Source of the DNA: Arthrobotrys musiformis
Lineage: Eukaryota; Ascomycota; Orbiliomycetes; Orbiliales; Orbiliaceae
Length of the DNA: 64,000 nt
Assembly (NCBI GenBank): GCA_036971715.1
Contig: JAVHJL010000007.1
Coordinates: 1,612,001 to 1,676,000, forward strand
Reading direction: 5' to 3'
Shown one piece after another: positions 12,331 to 23,390 of the stretch. A model generated the notes under the pieces. The model searched no databases. It was not told where the DNA came from and worked only from the letters and a program-made list of their open reading frames with translations. The position numbers were made by a program, and so were the translations under genes. The first letter of the stretch is position 1. Every line of letters begins with the position of its first letter.

Positions 12331-12770
12331 TTGATTTGCCATAGAGTGTTTCGTAAGCGCTCAACTCGCAATGAAGCACTGCAGCCAAAAAATTGCAAAA
12401 GCCTAATACGTACCAGGTGACACTGCAAACGATTCGATTCGAGGCGTCACCAAGATAACAGGACCGTTCCAACAGATAACGAAAACGCCTTAGTGCCCGC
12501 GAAAAAGAAAAGCTCCTAATTAATCAAGCTTGCTAACCCCCAGCACCTCTCGACGTATCTAGTAGAGTATATACCTAGGTATATATCCACCCCGTAATCG
12601 ATCTCGATATTTCGATAGCATCTCAACTCTACAATACACTTGTGGTAATATCGAGCCACTTACCTCCTCGTCTACTAGAATATTACATTTCGAGTAAATC
12701 TGCCATTCGAATCAATTCGCGACTATCTCGCCTGGTCTCGAGGCTACAGCTATCCCACAAAGTACAAATC

Positions 12771-13469
12771 ATGCAAGTTTGTACGAAACGAATCCACATA
12801 TTTTTATTCTTTATTCTTGCCTTCGCTTTATTGCTTCTTCAAGTAACATACGCCGCTACTATAAAAGACGGCGATGGTGCTATCATCTATCGATGGAAGG
12901 GCTTCGAATTTACTTGGTGCCTCAAAGATCATCAATGTATTGGTGGAGCGGATAATACTACTCTGAGTTTCCAGTCATGCGCTCCAGGAGAATTTTTCTT
13001 CAACCCTAGTACCAGGTGGGGGTTCGTTGGCAATTGGACTTCGGGCTCTCATAGAAGAGAGTCGTTTTGGGAAGGTTCCATGGTTAATAGATATACTGGT
13101 CGCTGTCTTACTTATAAGTTCAGTGAAGGGGCCGCCCCTATCGTACTTCACGATGATCTCCTCTCAAGCTTAATTCCAGCCAGTACAAATATGGAAGCGT
13201 TGTATTGCCACCAAAAGCCAGTAGGCTACTTAACAACCACACCTTGCTGTTTACCCACAGGAAAATCAGAGGCTTCGCAAACGTTCCGCATATCTTCATC
13301 TGGACCACGATTCAAAATCACTACAGCAGCACCTGACCCCAATGTATGCAGCGGAGGGGAGGTGTTTGTTCACACGTTACATGGTCGAGTCTGGTTAGGT
13401 TGCGCTTGGAAAGCCAATGAAACCAACCCAGAAGCGTGGGATCTCGATATTCTCACAAAACTTTTCTAA
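12771..13469 (+). CDS. Secreted cysteine-rich protein, 232 aa
   Basis: Single-exon frame starting at the ATG at 12771; an open frame extends further upstream but this start places a signal peptide at the N-terminus. Residues 1-28 are a charged start (KRIH) followed by a hydrophobic core (FLFFILAFALLLL) and an AxA-like cleavage site near VTYA. The mature part is rich in Cys, Trp and aromatic residues, with about nine cysteines, several potential N-glycosylation sites (NTT, NWT, NET) and no transmembrane segment. No family recognised. A secreted effector-like or cell-wall protein is possible, but function is unknown. Confidence 0.65.
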   Translation: MQVCTKRIHIFLFFILAFALLLLQVTYAATIKDGDGAIIYRWKGFEFTWCLKDHQCIGGADNTTLSFQSCAPGEFFFNPSTRWGFVGNWTSGSHRRESFWEGSMVNRYTGRCLTYKFSEGAAPIVLHDDLLSSLIPASTNMEALYCHQKPVGYLTTTPCCLPTGKSEASQTFRISSSGPRFKITTAAPDPNVCSGGEVFVHTLHGRVWLGCAWKANETNPEAWDLDILTKLF

Positions 13470-14420
13470 TCAAAGTTCCTATATTTACCCTCTGTGAGCA
13501 CGTACCGGAATCTAAAGTCGAGTTCGGGCACCCTGGCAGTGTATTCAAGTTCAAGGCCACTCAACCTATAGGCCTGCTTGCGATCATTTACACTCATGTA
13601 CTTACGTCCCTTCTTTGTAAGCTTTCTGGAGGGTTTCTGGAGCTTGCCCCTATGTATTGGTCCTAATCCCCGCAAGAAATGATCTCGCTTTTTTCTTAAA
13701 ACGTCCTGTATACACGAAGCAAGTGTTCGCTCTCTCTACTTTGTCCGTGGCAGTGGTTATAAAATGTAGATATATATATATATCAACATCATAAGCTCGA
13801 AAATTCTAGCACCGAAATTGGCAGGTTGCTCGTCAATTCTGTAATTACATGATATCGATAAAATCTGGTCTCGTATAAAACCCTTATAATAGACGAAACT
13901 AACTGGGTGGCCGGTTGGTCCATTCCTGTTCTAGCTTTGTCTGGCTGACTTGCGAGACCAGCTCCCATCGTGATGTACATGTGGTGCATTAAATTTGAGA
14001 ACGCTCGACTATTGTCAAGCGATACCAACGACCATAGAGACGGGTATTATAGCAGCGATAAGCCTTTCCACAGACGAATGACAGCTCACGAGACCGGGTA
14101 GCGTAGCAGTATTCTAGATTGTGAGAACGCCGCCGGAGAGCTCGTTACATTTTGGTTGCCTAACGAGCTATTAGGCGTATGACTACAAGTACCTATATAT
14201 ACCGCGTTATAATGCAATGGCGCATGTCGACTTAAGTACGTATGTCAGCTAGCTAGCTCCCCCAGAGTTTGAACAATATAGAAGCGTTAAAACAGGGGAA
14301 GTGGGATAAGTTGACAGGTTGAGAGAATAATATCTTAACAGCGCTCTATTTGTTAGGATAGGCTACCTAGCCTTGACGGTGGCGGTAAAGCCTGGGGTCT
14401 GGTCGAGGCCGGTGGGCAGC

Positions 14421-14490
14421 TGGCAGCGAGTGGCGGTGAATGGCGGTGAATGGCGGTGAATGGCGGTGAGTGGCGGTGAGTAATGAGTGG
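14421..14490. repeat. Decamer array TGGCGGTGAA
   Basis: Six to seven copies of a 10-bp unit: TGGCAGCGAG, three perfect TGGCGGTGAA, two TGGCGGTGAG, then decayed copies. It has the same 10-bp period as the arrays at 23241, 36751 and 63250 but a different unit sequence. Confidence 0.85.
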
Positions 14491-14651
14491 CTAGTATCCG
14501 GCGAGCTTGTTGCATTTTCTGGCTCAACACAGTATCGAGCGACGGGCCCGGATGGAGGTCAATTAATTTCGGATGCGATGCTGTGTCCAGTGCAGCCTGA
14601 AACGGTCCGTATCCCCGGGAACCTAACAAAGTTGAACCGCTATCTGCGCGG

Positions 14652-14665
14652 TCTGGGTACGAGAC
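14652..14665 (+). repeat. One of at least 12 copies of motif GCTGGGWACGAGAC
   Basis: Copies with 10 or more of 14 matches: plus strand at 14652, 20893, 28928, 30456, 36834, 42593, 43733, 46419 and 48242; minus strand at 34441, 36904 and 63528 (left ends). Copies at 28928 and 63528 match perfectly. Several can form a hairpin; at 14650 GGTCT pairs with AGACC across GGGTACG. A perfect 6-bp stem occurs in the related sequence at 56328 (GTCTGGGTACCAGAC). Function unknown; it could be a protein-binding site or the trace of a small mobile repeat. Confidence 0.7.
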
Positions 14666-15833
14666 CAGGGACCTATGCGCACCCTTAACATATGCATACT
14701 GAGTTGGACGTCCCATCCTTATTGCGTCCTCTTCGAGGCTGACCTCGATGATTGTTGACTGTTCCGATATCTGAGCCTAGGTTTAGATATTGGAGAAAGA
14801 AAAGAGAGCCCTGGAAATAAGTGGTCGAAAACGCAGGCAAAAGCCAACCTGGCGATAAAGTTAATTTCACTGCGAAAGTGAGGGAGGAAGTTTCCGGAAA
14901 TGACTATTGGGTACAGAGAATGGCGTTGAAACTGAGCTGATACTTTAATCTTAGAGCGTACTGACTTTGATACGGTTTTGGGGGGGTCCGCTCCATCGTT
15001 TGCCTAGAGGAGCTAACCATTGAACAGTATACACGTCACGATCTAGTCCGGGCACAAATGCGATTGGAACCACTAATGAAACCTTGCTCCATGGACGCAA
15101 GGCGTACAAAAACTGTCCTATAATGGTTTTAGTGCCGGGCGGAATGCAAACGAATGAGGTCCGACAAACTCATTCAATATTCGGTTCGCATTGAAGCAGC
15201 CAATGTCTCCGAAAAGCAAATTGAGGTGGTTCCAGAAGCTATTTCGTCTGTATAAAGATAGAGGGGTTGGTCCGGGGAGGAGGCTTCGTAGTGCAGCGAC
15301 GGTATGAGAGACTTATTCCGACTGGCTTTGGGAACAAATCGTTTATAATACTTGAGTAAATTGCGATTACTAAATATCTGCGAAATCGTGGATCTCTTGG
15401 AAAAGCTCGTTGTATTCGAGAAGACACGCTATCGATTGAAAGAGCCGCTGGATTTATATAGATTTCGCGCCACTAATTATACCATAATGTCTACATAGCC
15501 CACAGCCAAGATAACCAATATCCTATAAGGCGCGAAAGAAGTGAAATAGTCCGTAACATATTTTGCAATGCGAAGCGGAGATTTTGACTTGAAACATCCT
15601 CCGTGCTCAGAACTGCAGATAAAACAAATCCAAACGTAATTTGCCGGCATTGTAGCGCCATACTTGGCCCATGGTCAAGTGTCGTATTCCGCCGCTTAAG
15701 TCCGAACGATTGGGAGCCCTAGCTCTTGGGCAGATAGATGGGATCGGCCTGGTTGTGGAGGTTTTGTGATGGTATACATCGGTACCCAACCGTTATGATG
15801 ATGTTGAATATGTGCCATCAATTCGGCGGGCGT

Positions 15834-17189
15834 TTAGTATATGTGGTGCCCATAACAAGGGTATATACGACATAAAGGGAACATTGCCTGTGCTAGGTGA
15901 TCGTGTCTCGGACCGAATACTTTCTGGAAGGCCATGAGGCAAACCACTTTGTATCTTCGAAACCAAACTTCAGCATCGGACTCGCTAAGATATCCCTGCG
16001 TAATTTGTCGTCCAACGAGACCCGGCAATCTCATCCATACCGCAAGAGGTGCTATATTTGCCGCACGTTCTGCACTAGTAACCTTATTCGCGAGTGCAAA
16101 GCGGACGAGTCTCCGGTGAACCTTTTCGTAAACGATCTGGTCCCTGACCTCGATTGGCGACACAAAATACATTCGAGTATTAAACGACTCCAGTATAAAC
16201 AGGAATCTTTCGTCGTTAAAAAATTCGTTCGACCACCCATTCTCGTTGCTTGCAAGCTTGTGATCGGCATACTTTAGTTGTTCCCTGATTGAATTGCCAG
16301 GGCGAACAATTCGAAAAAAGACTTTTGCATAGATAGGAAGGCTAGCTTCCAAGAGATCGGAAGTCCCAAGTCCTCCATGGCCAAAGCAGAATTGTTCATG
16401 ATAATCATAACCGCCGTGTGGTATATCCATGTTACAGAATCTGCAACTGCCTGGCCAATACGTGCGAAATTCTGGATGACTGGCGTGTGTCGTTAGCCAA
16501 TGGTTGTGGAGGTGATATCGGGAACGCGGCAGAAACTCGCAAATTGCGCATCGTATGTCGGATCTAAGTTCACGGAATTGATTTGCATGCAATTCAAGGT
16601 TCTTGGAACTGCCGGACATTGGGGTGTGTGGAATTCTACCTGGTAAAATGACCCTTCGGGAGGCGCGAAATGCGTTAAGTTGGTTAAGGCGAAATCGTTG
16701 ATCGTTGCTTGCCGGCATTGAGAGGACAAAGCAGAAATGAAGGTACATGATTATCCATCGGTCCCAATCAGACTTGGCTCTGCTACGATTTGACGAAGAG
16801 AAGATGGTGATGGCAATTGACGCAATGGCGATTAGTAATGGGATCCCGTTAGCTGCGCCTTTCGGCGCCAATGGCGTAGGCTTCCCCGAAACCTGGAAGC
16901 GAATTTCGTGAACGGTTGACTTGCGTTGCGAAAGATGATCCCAAATTTTATTATTGATTTCGCTATGGATGTTCCCTCCGTTACCATATTCTGCTGACGT
17001 AAATTGAATGAACCTCAAGAGCATGTGTTTGCAGCGATCCAAATCTAGTAGGAGGCCCCCGACAAGGTAGTTCTGGACCATCTCCGAAAGTATAACCGGG
17101 GGGGTTTTTGCATTGGATACCCACAAAACTGTCTTGTAGGCAGAAGTGTGAAAGATCCTAGCGAGTTCCACCACTTCGTACGGATCCAT
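15834..17189 (-). CDS. Orphan protein with C2H2/CCHH-like fingers, 451 aa
   Basis: Uninterrupted frame from ATG at 17189. Residues about 112-135 are hydrophobic (GIPLLIAIASIAITIF) and could be a membrane segment. Around residue 214 a pair of finger-like motifs appears: C-x2-C (CAIC) followed by HLHNHWLTTH, then C-x2-C (CRFC) followed by closely spaced His and Cys (HGGYDYHEQFCFGH). The C-terminal 150 residues are helical and contain LPGLVGRQITQGYL. No known family recognised. Possibly nucleic-acid or protein binding through zinc. Single exon and intact. Confidence 0.65.
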   Translation of the reverse strand: MDPYEVVELARIFHTSAYKTVLWVSNAKTPPVILSEMVQNYLVGGLLLDLDRCKHMLLRFIQFTSAEYGNGGNIHSEINNKIWDHLSQRKSTVHEIRFQVSGKPTPLAPKGAANGIPLLIAIASIAITIFSSSNRSRAKSDWDRWIIMYLHFCFVLSMPASNDQRFRLNQLNAFRASRRVILPGRIPHTPMSGSSKNLELHANQFRELRSDIRCAICEFLPRSRYHLHNHWLTTHASHPEFRTYWPGSCRFCNMDIPHGGYDYHEQFCFGHGGLGTSDLLEASLPIYAKVFFRIVRPGNSIREQLKYADHKLASNENGWSNEFFNDERFLFILESFNTRMYFVSPIEVRDQIVYEKVHRRLVRFALANKVTSAERAANIAPLAVWMRLPGLVGRQITQGYLSESDAEVWFRRYKVVCLMAFQKVFGPRHDHLAQAMFPLCRIYPCYGHHIY

Positions 17190-18178
17190 GGCGATAGTAA
17201 CGTAGTATTAATTTCCTATGCGGGGCCGTAATGCAGCGGAAGGGGCTAGAGGCTCTATTATCCTAATTTTGATAAAAGGTTAAGTTATGAAGCAGATAGG
17301 TGAGTCGGTAGAGAAAGTGAGACTACTAGGTGAAAGTATCTGTAGCTCTGGGGATTGTAGGGTTATTTATGCACCTAGGCATTTTCTTATGGTTGGCGGT
17401 TTCGAGTTTTGGAGGTGTGCATCTTTATCAAAAAAGCGAAGGGCAGGCAAGGCACCCCCTCCGTCTTCTTTCTGTGCTTGCAGCAAACCGGTTTTATGCA
17501 CGCACATACCTCTATATAGGCTTCAGCTTTGCTCGAGGTTGCCGCCTGTGTGTTCCCAACGAGAGCCTACGTGCCGGCGGAGTGCAAGAAAAGCTCAGCC
17601 GTGATCGCCTGTGGGTTCATGAAGCACAATACACATACGCCCACAAGAAGGAAAGCCTACAACTCTAGACAGGTGGAAATTCAATTTGTCACCGAATAGC
17701 TTTATCAAAAACAGAGAAAGTGTTCTGGGGCTGAAATAGAATTATGGGAACGGTTTGAGCTTGTTTCGTAAACCAGAGCTGGTCGAAGGTCTGAGTGTCT
17801 AGGATGCCAACGCATGAAAGTCGGTAGGCAACCGGGGTGAGATACGATCCGCCCCGGGGGTTTTACTCTGTATAGGTACTAATTAGGTAAGTACTTAGCT
17901 ACTTATGTAGTTTCTACAACATCTCATTTCTTAGCTCCAGCACGTACAAAGTAGGAAGTGTAATAACTCGGAGGCACGAAATAGATTAGTACCTATAGAT
18001 ACCCTGTGCTTCGACTCGGAATTTCATTGTTTGGTCAAAAAAATACATGAAAACACTTAATAATGCGCTCCAGCAGACGTCAAGAAAATCGTCATAAGAT
18101 CCTAGCTTTTCCCCGGTGAGAGGAGCTTCCCTCTAGCAAAATCGACCAGCTTCTCTTTAGGGACCTCGAGCTTTACTA
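17190..18178. other. Spacer, nothing recognised
   Basis: Overlapping plus-strand ORFs at 17287-17668 do not look like proteins. A TAGGTAAGTACTTAGC-like low-complexity stretch at about 17876-17910 recurs at 24125 and 48703. Confidence 0.45.
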
Positions 18179-19414
18179 TCAACCCCCCCCCCTCTTCTTA
18201 TTTGACCTTAGATTCCGAGGTTCTTCGTCGGCTTTCCGCTTTAGGGAGGCGGAATCAGAACTTCTCAGGCCACGGCCACCACGTCCATCCGAATAGGGTT
18301 TCCCTTCCTTTCCTTCGGCATTCTCCGTACCTACAATACTAATAGGATCTTGATGGGTCTTCGGATGGCTCTTAAATGCATCTTGGATAACTCCCTTGAA
18401 CAACTTCTCGAATATCAGAGTTGTGGCAGGATCGTTGTACTCTCCTGCTTGCGACAGGAGGAATTTCCGCGGAACCATTTCGAGAAAACGGTCGAGTTGA
18501 AGTGCCACATCGCTGGAATGGGGTGTCCGATCGAGGAGCATACCCAAAATCTTTTCCCCATCATCTAACTCGGAAGCCGTAAGGTACCAATACGGGAAGT
18601 GTGAGAAAATGTACGGTATGGCCATTGGCCCCATAATCCGCTGCAAAACCCGTAGCAATGGCCAATTCGTGCTTCCGACGTTTGTCAATAGCTTTGAGGT
18701 TAACGTTGCAGTTTTTACTAGGAATTTAAAAGCTGCAAGATGATCAACCCATGGCTGCAAATTAGTCGATGTGGCATAGAGGGTTCCTTCCTTACGGAAA
18801 CCTGTTATTGTATGTTCCATCGTTTTAATCGAGAATTTATCCATGATGTCTTGGAGATACCGGTTGACAGAACTATTGGATCCACTGAAAGTCGCCTGAC
18901 TTAGAACAGGGTTGTTGCGCACGAAGCAGAGTAAATTCGTGAATATCGAAGTGATATTTCCGTCAACGGCTCCCCGTTTGGAATAAGTTGTATTTATGGT
19001 GGTACTCTTTGGGTTTTGTACACGTTGTGCGCATTGATCGCCCCGAAGCTCCGGGCCACCGAGTCCGTAGCTTTCATAGAGTGCCGAGAACCATGAAATG
19101 TCAAAAGTTGATAGAAGATCCTTCAGAGTAACTTCCGTGTACGGTTTCCGGTTCTCGCGCACATGATATGAAAATTGTATACGGGCAATAATGCGTGCCG
19201 CCGATAAAACCGTCTCAATATCAGATGCTACCGACCCTTTGAGGAGGCCTGTAAGCCATATGAAGTGGTATGTTGCATAGGCGACACGAAACGAAGCTTC
19301 TTGTAAAGGGGTCCACTCTTTAGTATTGGAAGGCATTTCGGGCAATGCTCTTAAGGCGACGGGAGACTCTGGTTCTTTTTTGCCTCTCGTGTAGTCATGC
19401 GGCTGCTGCGCCAT
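18179..19414 (-). CDS. Orphan protein with basic C-terminus, 411 aa
   Basis: The frame is open further upstream, but the ATG at 19414 (MAQQPHDY) starts the conserved-looking part. The body is mostly helical. The last 60 residues are hydrophilic (Gly, Ser, Lys, Arg) and end in EPRNLRSNKKRGGG, resembling the LRSR/LRPR tails of the genes at 56487 and 59223. The final glycines are encoded by a C10-like run on the plus strand (about 18182-18192), a slippage-prone site next to the stop. No family recognised. Single exon, though an internal intron kept in frame cannot be excluded. Confidence 0.6.
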   Translation of the reverse strand: MAQQPHDYTRGKKEPESPVALRALPEMPSNTKEWTPLQEASFRVAYATYHFIWLTGLLKGSVASDIETVLSAARIIARIQFSYHVRENRKPYTEVTLKDLLSTFDISWFSALYESYGLGGPELRGDQCAQRVQNPKSTTINTTYSKRGAVDGNITSIFTNLLCFVRNNPVLSQATFSGSNSSVNRYLQDIMDKFSIKTMEHTITGFRKEGTLYATSTNLQPWVDHLAAFKFLVKTATLTSKLLTNVGSTNWPLLRVLQRIMGPMAIPYIFSHFPYWYLTASELDDGEKILGMLLDRTPHSSDVALQLDRFLEMVPRKFLLSQAGEYNDPATTLIFEKLFKGVIQDAFKSHPKTHQDPISIVGTENAEGKEGKPYSDGRGGRGLRSSDSASLKRKADEEPRNLRSNKKRGGG

Positions 19415-20243
19415 TGTAAAAAGAGGTTGGATTAAGAGTACTGTCTGAGTGTGTAGTAAATCGGTTCGAGATGCTTCCCAAGCGAAGGTTCCTCGCGAGA
19501 GATATTTAATATTTGAAGAGGTATCTGGTATCGTGGATTCTGGCGTCGTATCTATATAAGAGGGTTCAAGTTGGGCGGATTTATATACTACTCTGCTCGT
19601 GTATCGCGAGTAGGTACAAGGTGGATGCACTAGCACTCTTTGTGTGTATTTGGCGATACCCAGGCGCACAAGTTCAGCATTCAAATTTAGCTAATGAGGG
19701 TGCCGCCCGCTTGCATACATTTGTTTCACGCTAGCGACGTCACTGGAAATAGAGAGGCGGTAACGTATAACTATGTCTTAGCTCGGGCTGGAATCAAATG
19801 GCTACGAGGAAAAAGGTTGCTCCATATCAGGAGGGTTTTCCGTGTGGCCATGAGAATACATGCTGTGGGGGTCGTCGCACTTGCATCCTAGTCCCGAGGC
19901 CAGAACCTGCATTCGAAAATGATCCAAAAAAAGCAAGAAAAACACATGCACGTTCCTATGCATTTTTACGCACAGACTTTTCAGTGGTGCAAAGATAGCG
20001 TCGAATCCAGACGCTTCTGCGAAGCGGGATAAGGGAGAAAAGGAAGGAAAAGAATATGCATGACTTGGCAGAACAATGTGGGGCAGTGTAGACGACCACG
20101 ACGGCAAATGGAGCCGGCCATGCAAATTAGTTTTCAATCTTAGACAGCTCTGAAAAGTTGAAACGTCTTGTTTGCCAATAGATGCGATCCAAAATCGTAA
20201 AGACCCCATACCAGAGATTTCATAAGTGAGAGACGACCAAGTC
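19415..20243. other. Spacer between divergent genes
   Basis: Lies between the start of the 18179 gene and the start of the 20244 gene, so it holds both promoters. No clear element seen; the ORFs here read as shadows. Confidence 0.45.
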
Positions 20244-20837
20244 ATGACTACCAAGCCTGGCCCTCCCGTCGTCCCCAAACCCCACGTTCCTGCAGGTCAA
20301 CGCCTGAGCCAGGAATTAGTTTTAAAGGCTTTCTATATCGACTATTATCGAACCAAAACTGGGTCTTGGACGCAAGTTGATTTCGCTGGAGTTATATCCA
20401 CCCTAAGGGTACGTTCCCCGGAGGCAATGTCTACATTCCTGTGCCATAGCCACTTACGTGTGTATCAGGACTGCTGCAAGTCGGCGATCAACACCCTTGA
20501 TCTAACTGTTATCCCCTCAAAACCAGACAAGTCGGTCCATCAACAAATATACGATACGTTTGTCGTAGAAATTGGGGAGCGAGCAATGAGTGCCGAGTAT
20601 TTGGACGTAATCCATGACATGTTAGCTTCCACGTCTGAAGATGACTGGTTATATCGGTGGATTTTCTTCCTAGCTAGGAGAGGGGTAAAGCGAACTGCGA
20701 ATAGTGAGGTTGAAGTAAGCGTTGAGGGGGGATCAAGCATGCGAGGCCTTGAACGTTTGAAGATTGAGAATTGTAGGCGAACCTGCGACAATCCACTGAC
20801 GACGAAGAACCTGCTTGCAGTCTTGACCATTTACTAA
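20244..20837 (+). CDS. TGxW-family orphan protein, copy 1, 177 aa
   Basis: Exons 20244-20408 and 20469-20837; the 60-bp phase-0 intron (GTACGT...CAG) is a multiple of three and reads through. Start at ATG 20244 (MTTKPGPP). Key pattern: Y(Y/F)-x3-TGSW in exon 1, LR at the exon end, then D-C-C-x-x-A and later W-x3-W-I/L-F. The genes at 37304 and 46899 share this pattern and the exact intron position. No known domain recognised; small, soluble and helical in appearance. Confidence 0.7.
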   Translation: MTTKPGPPVVPKPHVPAGQRLSQELVLKAFYIDYYRTKTGSWTQVDFAGVISTLRVRSPEAMSTFLCHSHLRVYQDCCKSAINTLDLTVIPSKPDKSVHQQIYDTFVVEIGERAMSAEYLDVIHDMLASTSEDDWLYRWIFFLARRGVKRTANSEVEVSVEGGSSMRGLERLKIENCRRTCDNPLTTKNLLAVLTIY

Positions 20838-21659
20838 CACGAATGCGCCGCTATTTAGTGCTAAATCACCCAGGTGGGACAACCCCGGGTGGGCTGAGTA
20901 CGAGACAAGTGCTAAATGCGAATGGATAAACAAAGAAAGTATATTCCCGCACGAGGGGGCCCATCTTGCACCTCCGTCGTTCGCCCGAGGGGGGTTTATT
21001 GTTTGAACTCCTAGGCAACTTTCGGTGTCGGCGGAGCCGTACCCTTGTGATGTGTATACATAAAATTCACACTTATCGTATCGCCGTTATATACTATCAG
21101 AATTCCACTACTAGAACCAAATGCCTTGTGCAAACTAAAAACCTGTCCCACTCCTTCGGCCCGTCCGATTCGTCGCATTTGGCCTATCTGAACTTGTCAT
21201 CTGGTGGCCACAGCATTTGCGATTTTATATTTTACGTAATGATCACTGCGGCTTTGGTAGGTTATATAGACAGTATAACCTTGCTAGACGTGCGAAAAGC
21301 CATTCGGTGGACTAGGCGGCACCGTGGTTTGGGACCAATCGAGGGCCGTTTTCGCGGGAGCTGAAAGAGTGGTTTGGTGAAATTCCCGCTGAAAGTCTAA
21401 GTATGTGTGGGCGATTTCGGCCCAAGTCATTGCGGGAAAAGGGAGTCAGGAGTATGTTCAGGAGTACCTATATATGAGGCTGGAGGGCCTAGGGCGGGGT
21501 AATAACGTCGTCCTTTACTTGACGTAGGCACCTCACGTAACCACATATATATATTCAGAAGGTTATCCAGCCCCATAATATCCATCTCTCTCCTCCAAAT
21601 CCAACGCCGCTACTTTTAAAACCCTGATATTTTCGTACTGCCATCTTAAAGACACCATT
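20838..21659. other. Spacer with one motif copy
   Basis: A GCTGAGTACGAGAC copy is at 20893. The 19-base core GGGCTGAGTACGAGACAAG is identical to one in the coding exon at 34436-34454 (opposite strand). The last 100 bp before 21660 are pyrimidine-rich (CTCTCTCCTCC), as in many fungal promoters. Confidence 0.45.
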
Positions 21660-22046
21660 ATGGCTCCAAAGGCCCAAAATGTTCTCTCCCGAATCTCAAA
21701 TGGTGTATCTAAGCTATTCCCCTACATAAGCCGTCAAGATTTGGAGGGAAAGCCGACTCGATGCCTCGATTATGACTTCTCTTGTCGTGGAGTTCCAGTC
21801 GAAGGGGGGAGCACGTACAAATGTATGTCCAGTTACCCCGTTCCATTGTATAGCTTTGAGGCTTAGAAATCAAATATATCACTAATCCCAGAAATATTAG
21901 TAGCCCAAGAAAAGCAACCCGCTGTCCCAGCGGTAGCCATCGCAATTTCTTTACCGATTGCAAATTCCGCTCATGATCAACGAGACCACTCCGTTCCAGG
22001 TATTCAAAACCCGCCATGCCATCATGTAACTACTCTCAGAGGTTGA
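21660..22046 (+). CDS. Small orphan protein, 102 aa
   Basis: Exons 21660-21822 and 21901-22046. The intron is GTATGT...ATTAG (78 bp) with branch-like CACTAATC, phase 1. The start ATG has a good context (CACCATTATGG) and follows a CT-rich stretch. Without splicing the frame stops after 68 codons; with it the second exon reads LAQEKQPAVPAVAIAI and ends at TGA 22044. No signal peptide and no known domain. The opposite-strand frame at 21709-22017 looks membrane-like but lacks a supported first exon, so I prefer this gene. Confidence 0.5.
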
Positions 22047-23240
22047 ATTAGCTGACCAACGTTTCGGATGACCATAGATGCTATCACCGAAGCTTTCTGT
22101 GTGAAGTCGGGCCAATTGTGTTCCCAGCGGTCAAGGAATTTCCCAATGTGCGATCTGGAGCTCGATAAGTTTGGAGAGAGGCAACTTTCTAGTAAATGTA
22201 CGATAAGCTCTCTGGGACGGCCACGTAATTTCTCCCGCCCTCTAAGAGGCCCCGGCCTTGAAATCAGCGAGAAGAGAAAGGGGCGGTACATAGAATATAC
22301 CGAAACACTGAGTAGAGATGATTTACATCCGGAGATAGCTGGCGTTTCACATCCAGTCCATGAATCTTATTATTTTTTTTGAAATATACTCTCTTGCGCA
22401 TGCAATTATACTTTCAATGGTTCATTGTGATAACCATAGGTTCGCCTAGAATGATCAGCATCGAATAGAGTACGTGCACGTAGTTGTAGGGATGGAAATG
22501 TATAACCCCTCTCTGCCGTTGGCAGCCAATTGCGTGCGCGTAGTTTTACCAGTATTTCGGAATCCGAAAGGAGAGAACTTGACTGGTGTGGAGTATATTC
22601 CTTTAGGCAGCTGTAGACTAGCTGGTCAATGTTCCTGCCCGCTATCTAAAGCCCCGATCTCCTCAAAACGGTTGGGACGGCCCCAATGGTCTGGCGTAGA
22701 GGGGCAGGTGCAACCTCTAGGGATTTCTGCGTTTCCGATTGTGCAGTGGCCGGGTACTATGGCGGGTTCCTAAAATCTGTGTTGATTGTGGTGTATTTTA
22801 GGGCCGCTGAGCACCAAGGTCAAGAGCTAACGATCGAGGCGTAACAAGCTAGATACCAAACTAAGTAGTTGAGGACGCATTGGACCGGATTATGATTAGA
22901 AACACTAATTATCGGCCGTACGGGAACCTAGAATTCAAGTATGATCGAGAGTGCACGAATTCAAGATCCGGACTTCGTGAGGGATGGCCCCCGGCAAGGA
23001 AACTCTAGGTTTTCGATAGTATCCCGCACCGAGTTTACCCAAACGTTGCACCCTAGAAATCTGTGGTGGACCGCAGGTTCAAACACGTATCGCTGTGTGT
23101 ATTAGGTTTCTGATCGATTCGAGTTCGGTATCTCTACTAGCTGCAAAAAGCGTCTTTGTATCATATAAATTAGCTGAAGAGATATTTGCTAGTGCATGAG
23201 TTGGATGGAGTCTGGGATAGGCGAAGGTCAGCCTCATAGT

Positions 23241-23390
23241 GTTCAGTGACATCCAGTGGCATCCAGTGGCATCCAGTGGCCTCAAGTAGAACCTAGTAAG
23301 GTCGAGTAGTATCTAGTAGGATCTACTGGTGTTGACTGGAGTTGAGTAGCATCAAGTGGCCCCGAGTGGCGTTAGGTGGAATGGGATGGA
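23241..23390. repeat. Decamer array, ATCCAGTGGC/ATCTAGTAGG type
   Basis: Fifteen consecutive 10-bp units in exact register, from GTTCAGTGAC through three perfect ATCCAGTGGC to ATCTAGTAGG, GTTGAGTAGC and CCCGAGTGGC. Every unit keeps a central AGT-like core. The unit is closely related to those at 36751 and 63250. Confidence 0.9.

Larger units (their letters stand above)
13470..15833. other. Spacer with a decamer array and hairpin motifs
   Basis: No supported gene. A TA dinucleotide run lies near 13770. The 10-bp array at 14421-14490 is followed by a copy of the GCTGGGWACGAGAC motif at 14652. Related GGTCTCG sequences occur at about 13866, 13951 and 14093. Confidence 0.45.

Noticed and set aside
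14421..14490. Short tandem repeats read as a CRISPR array
   Set aside because: Units are contiguous 10-mers with no spacers, and the DNA is eukaryotic.
21709..22017. Membrane-like minus-strand frame
   Set aside because: It overlaps the better supported plus-strand two-exon gene, and its own upstream exon could not be joined.
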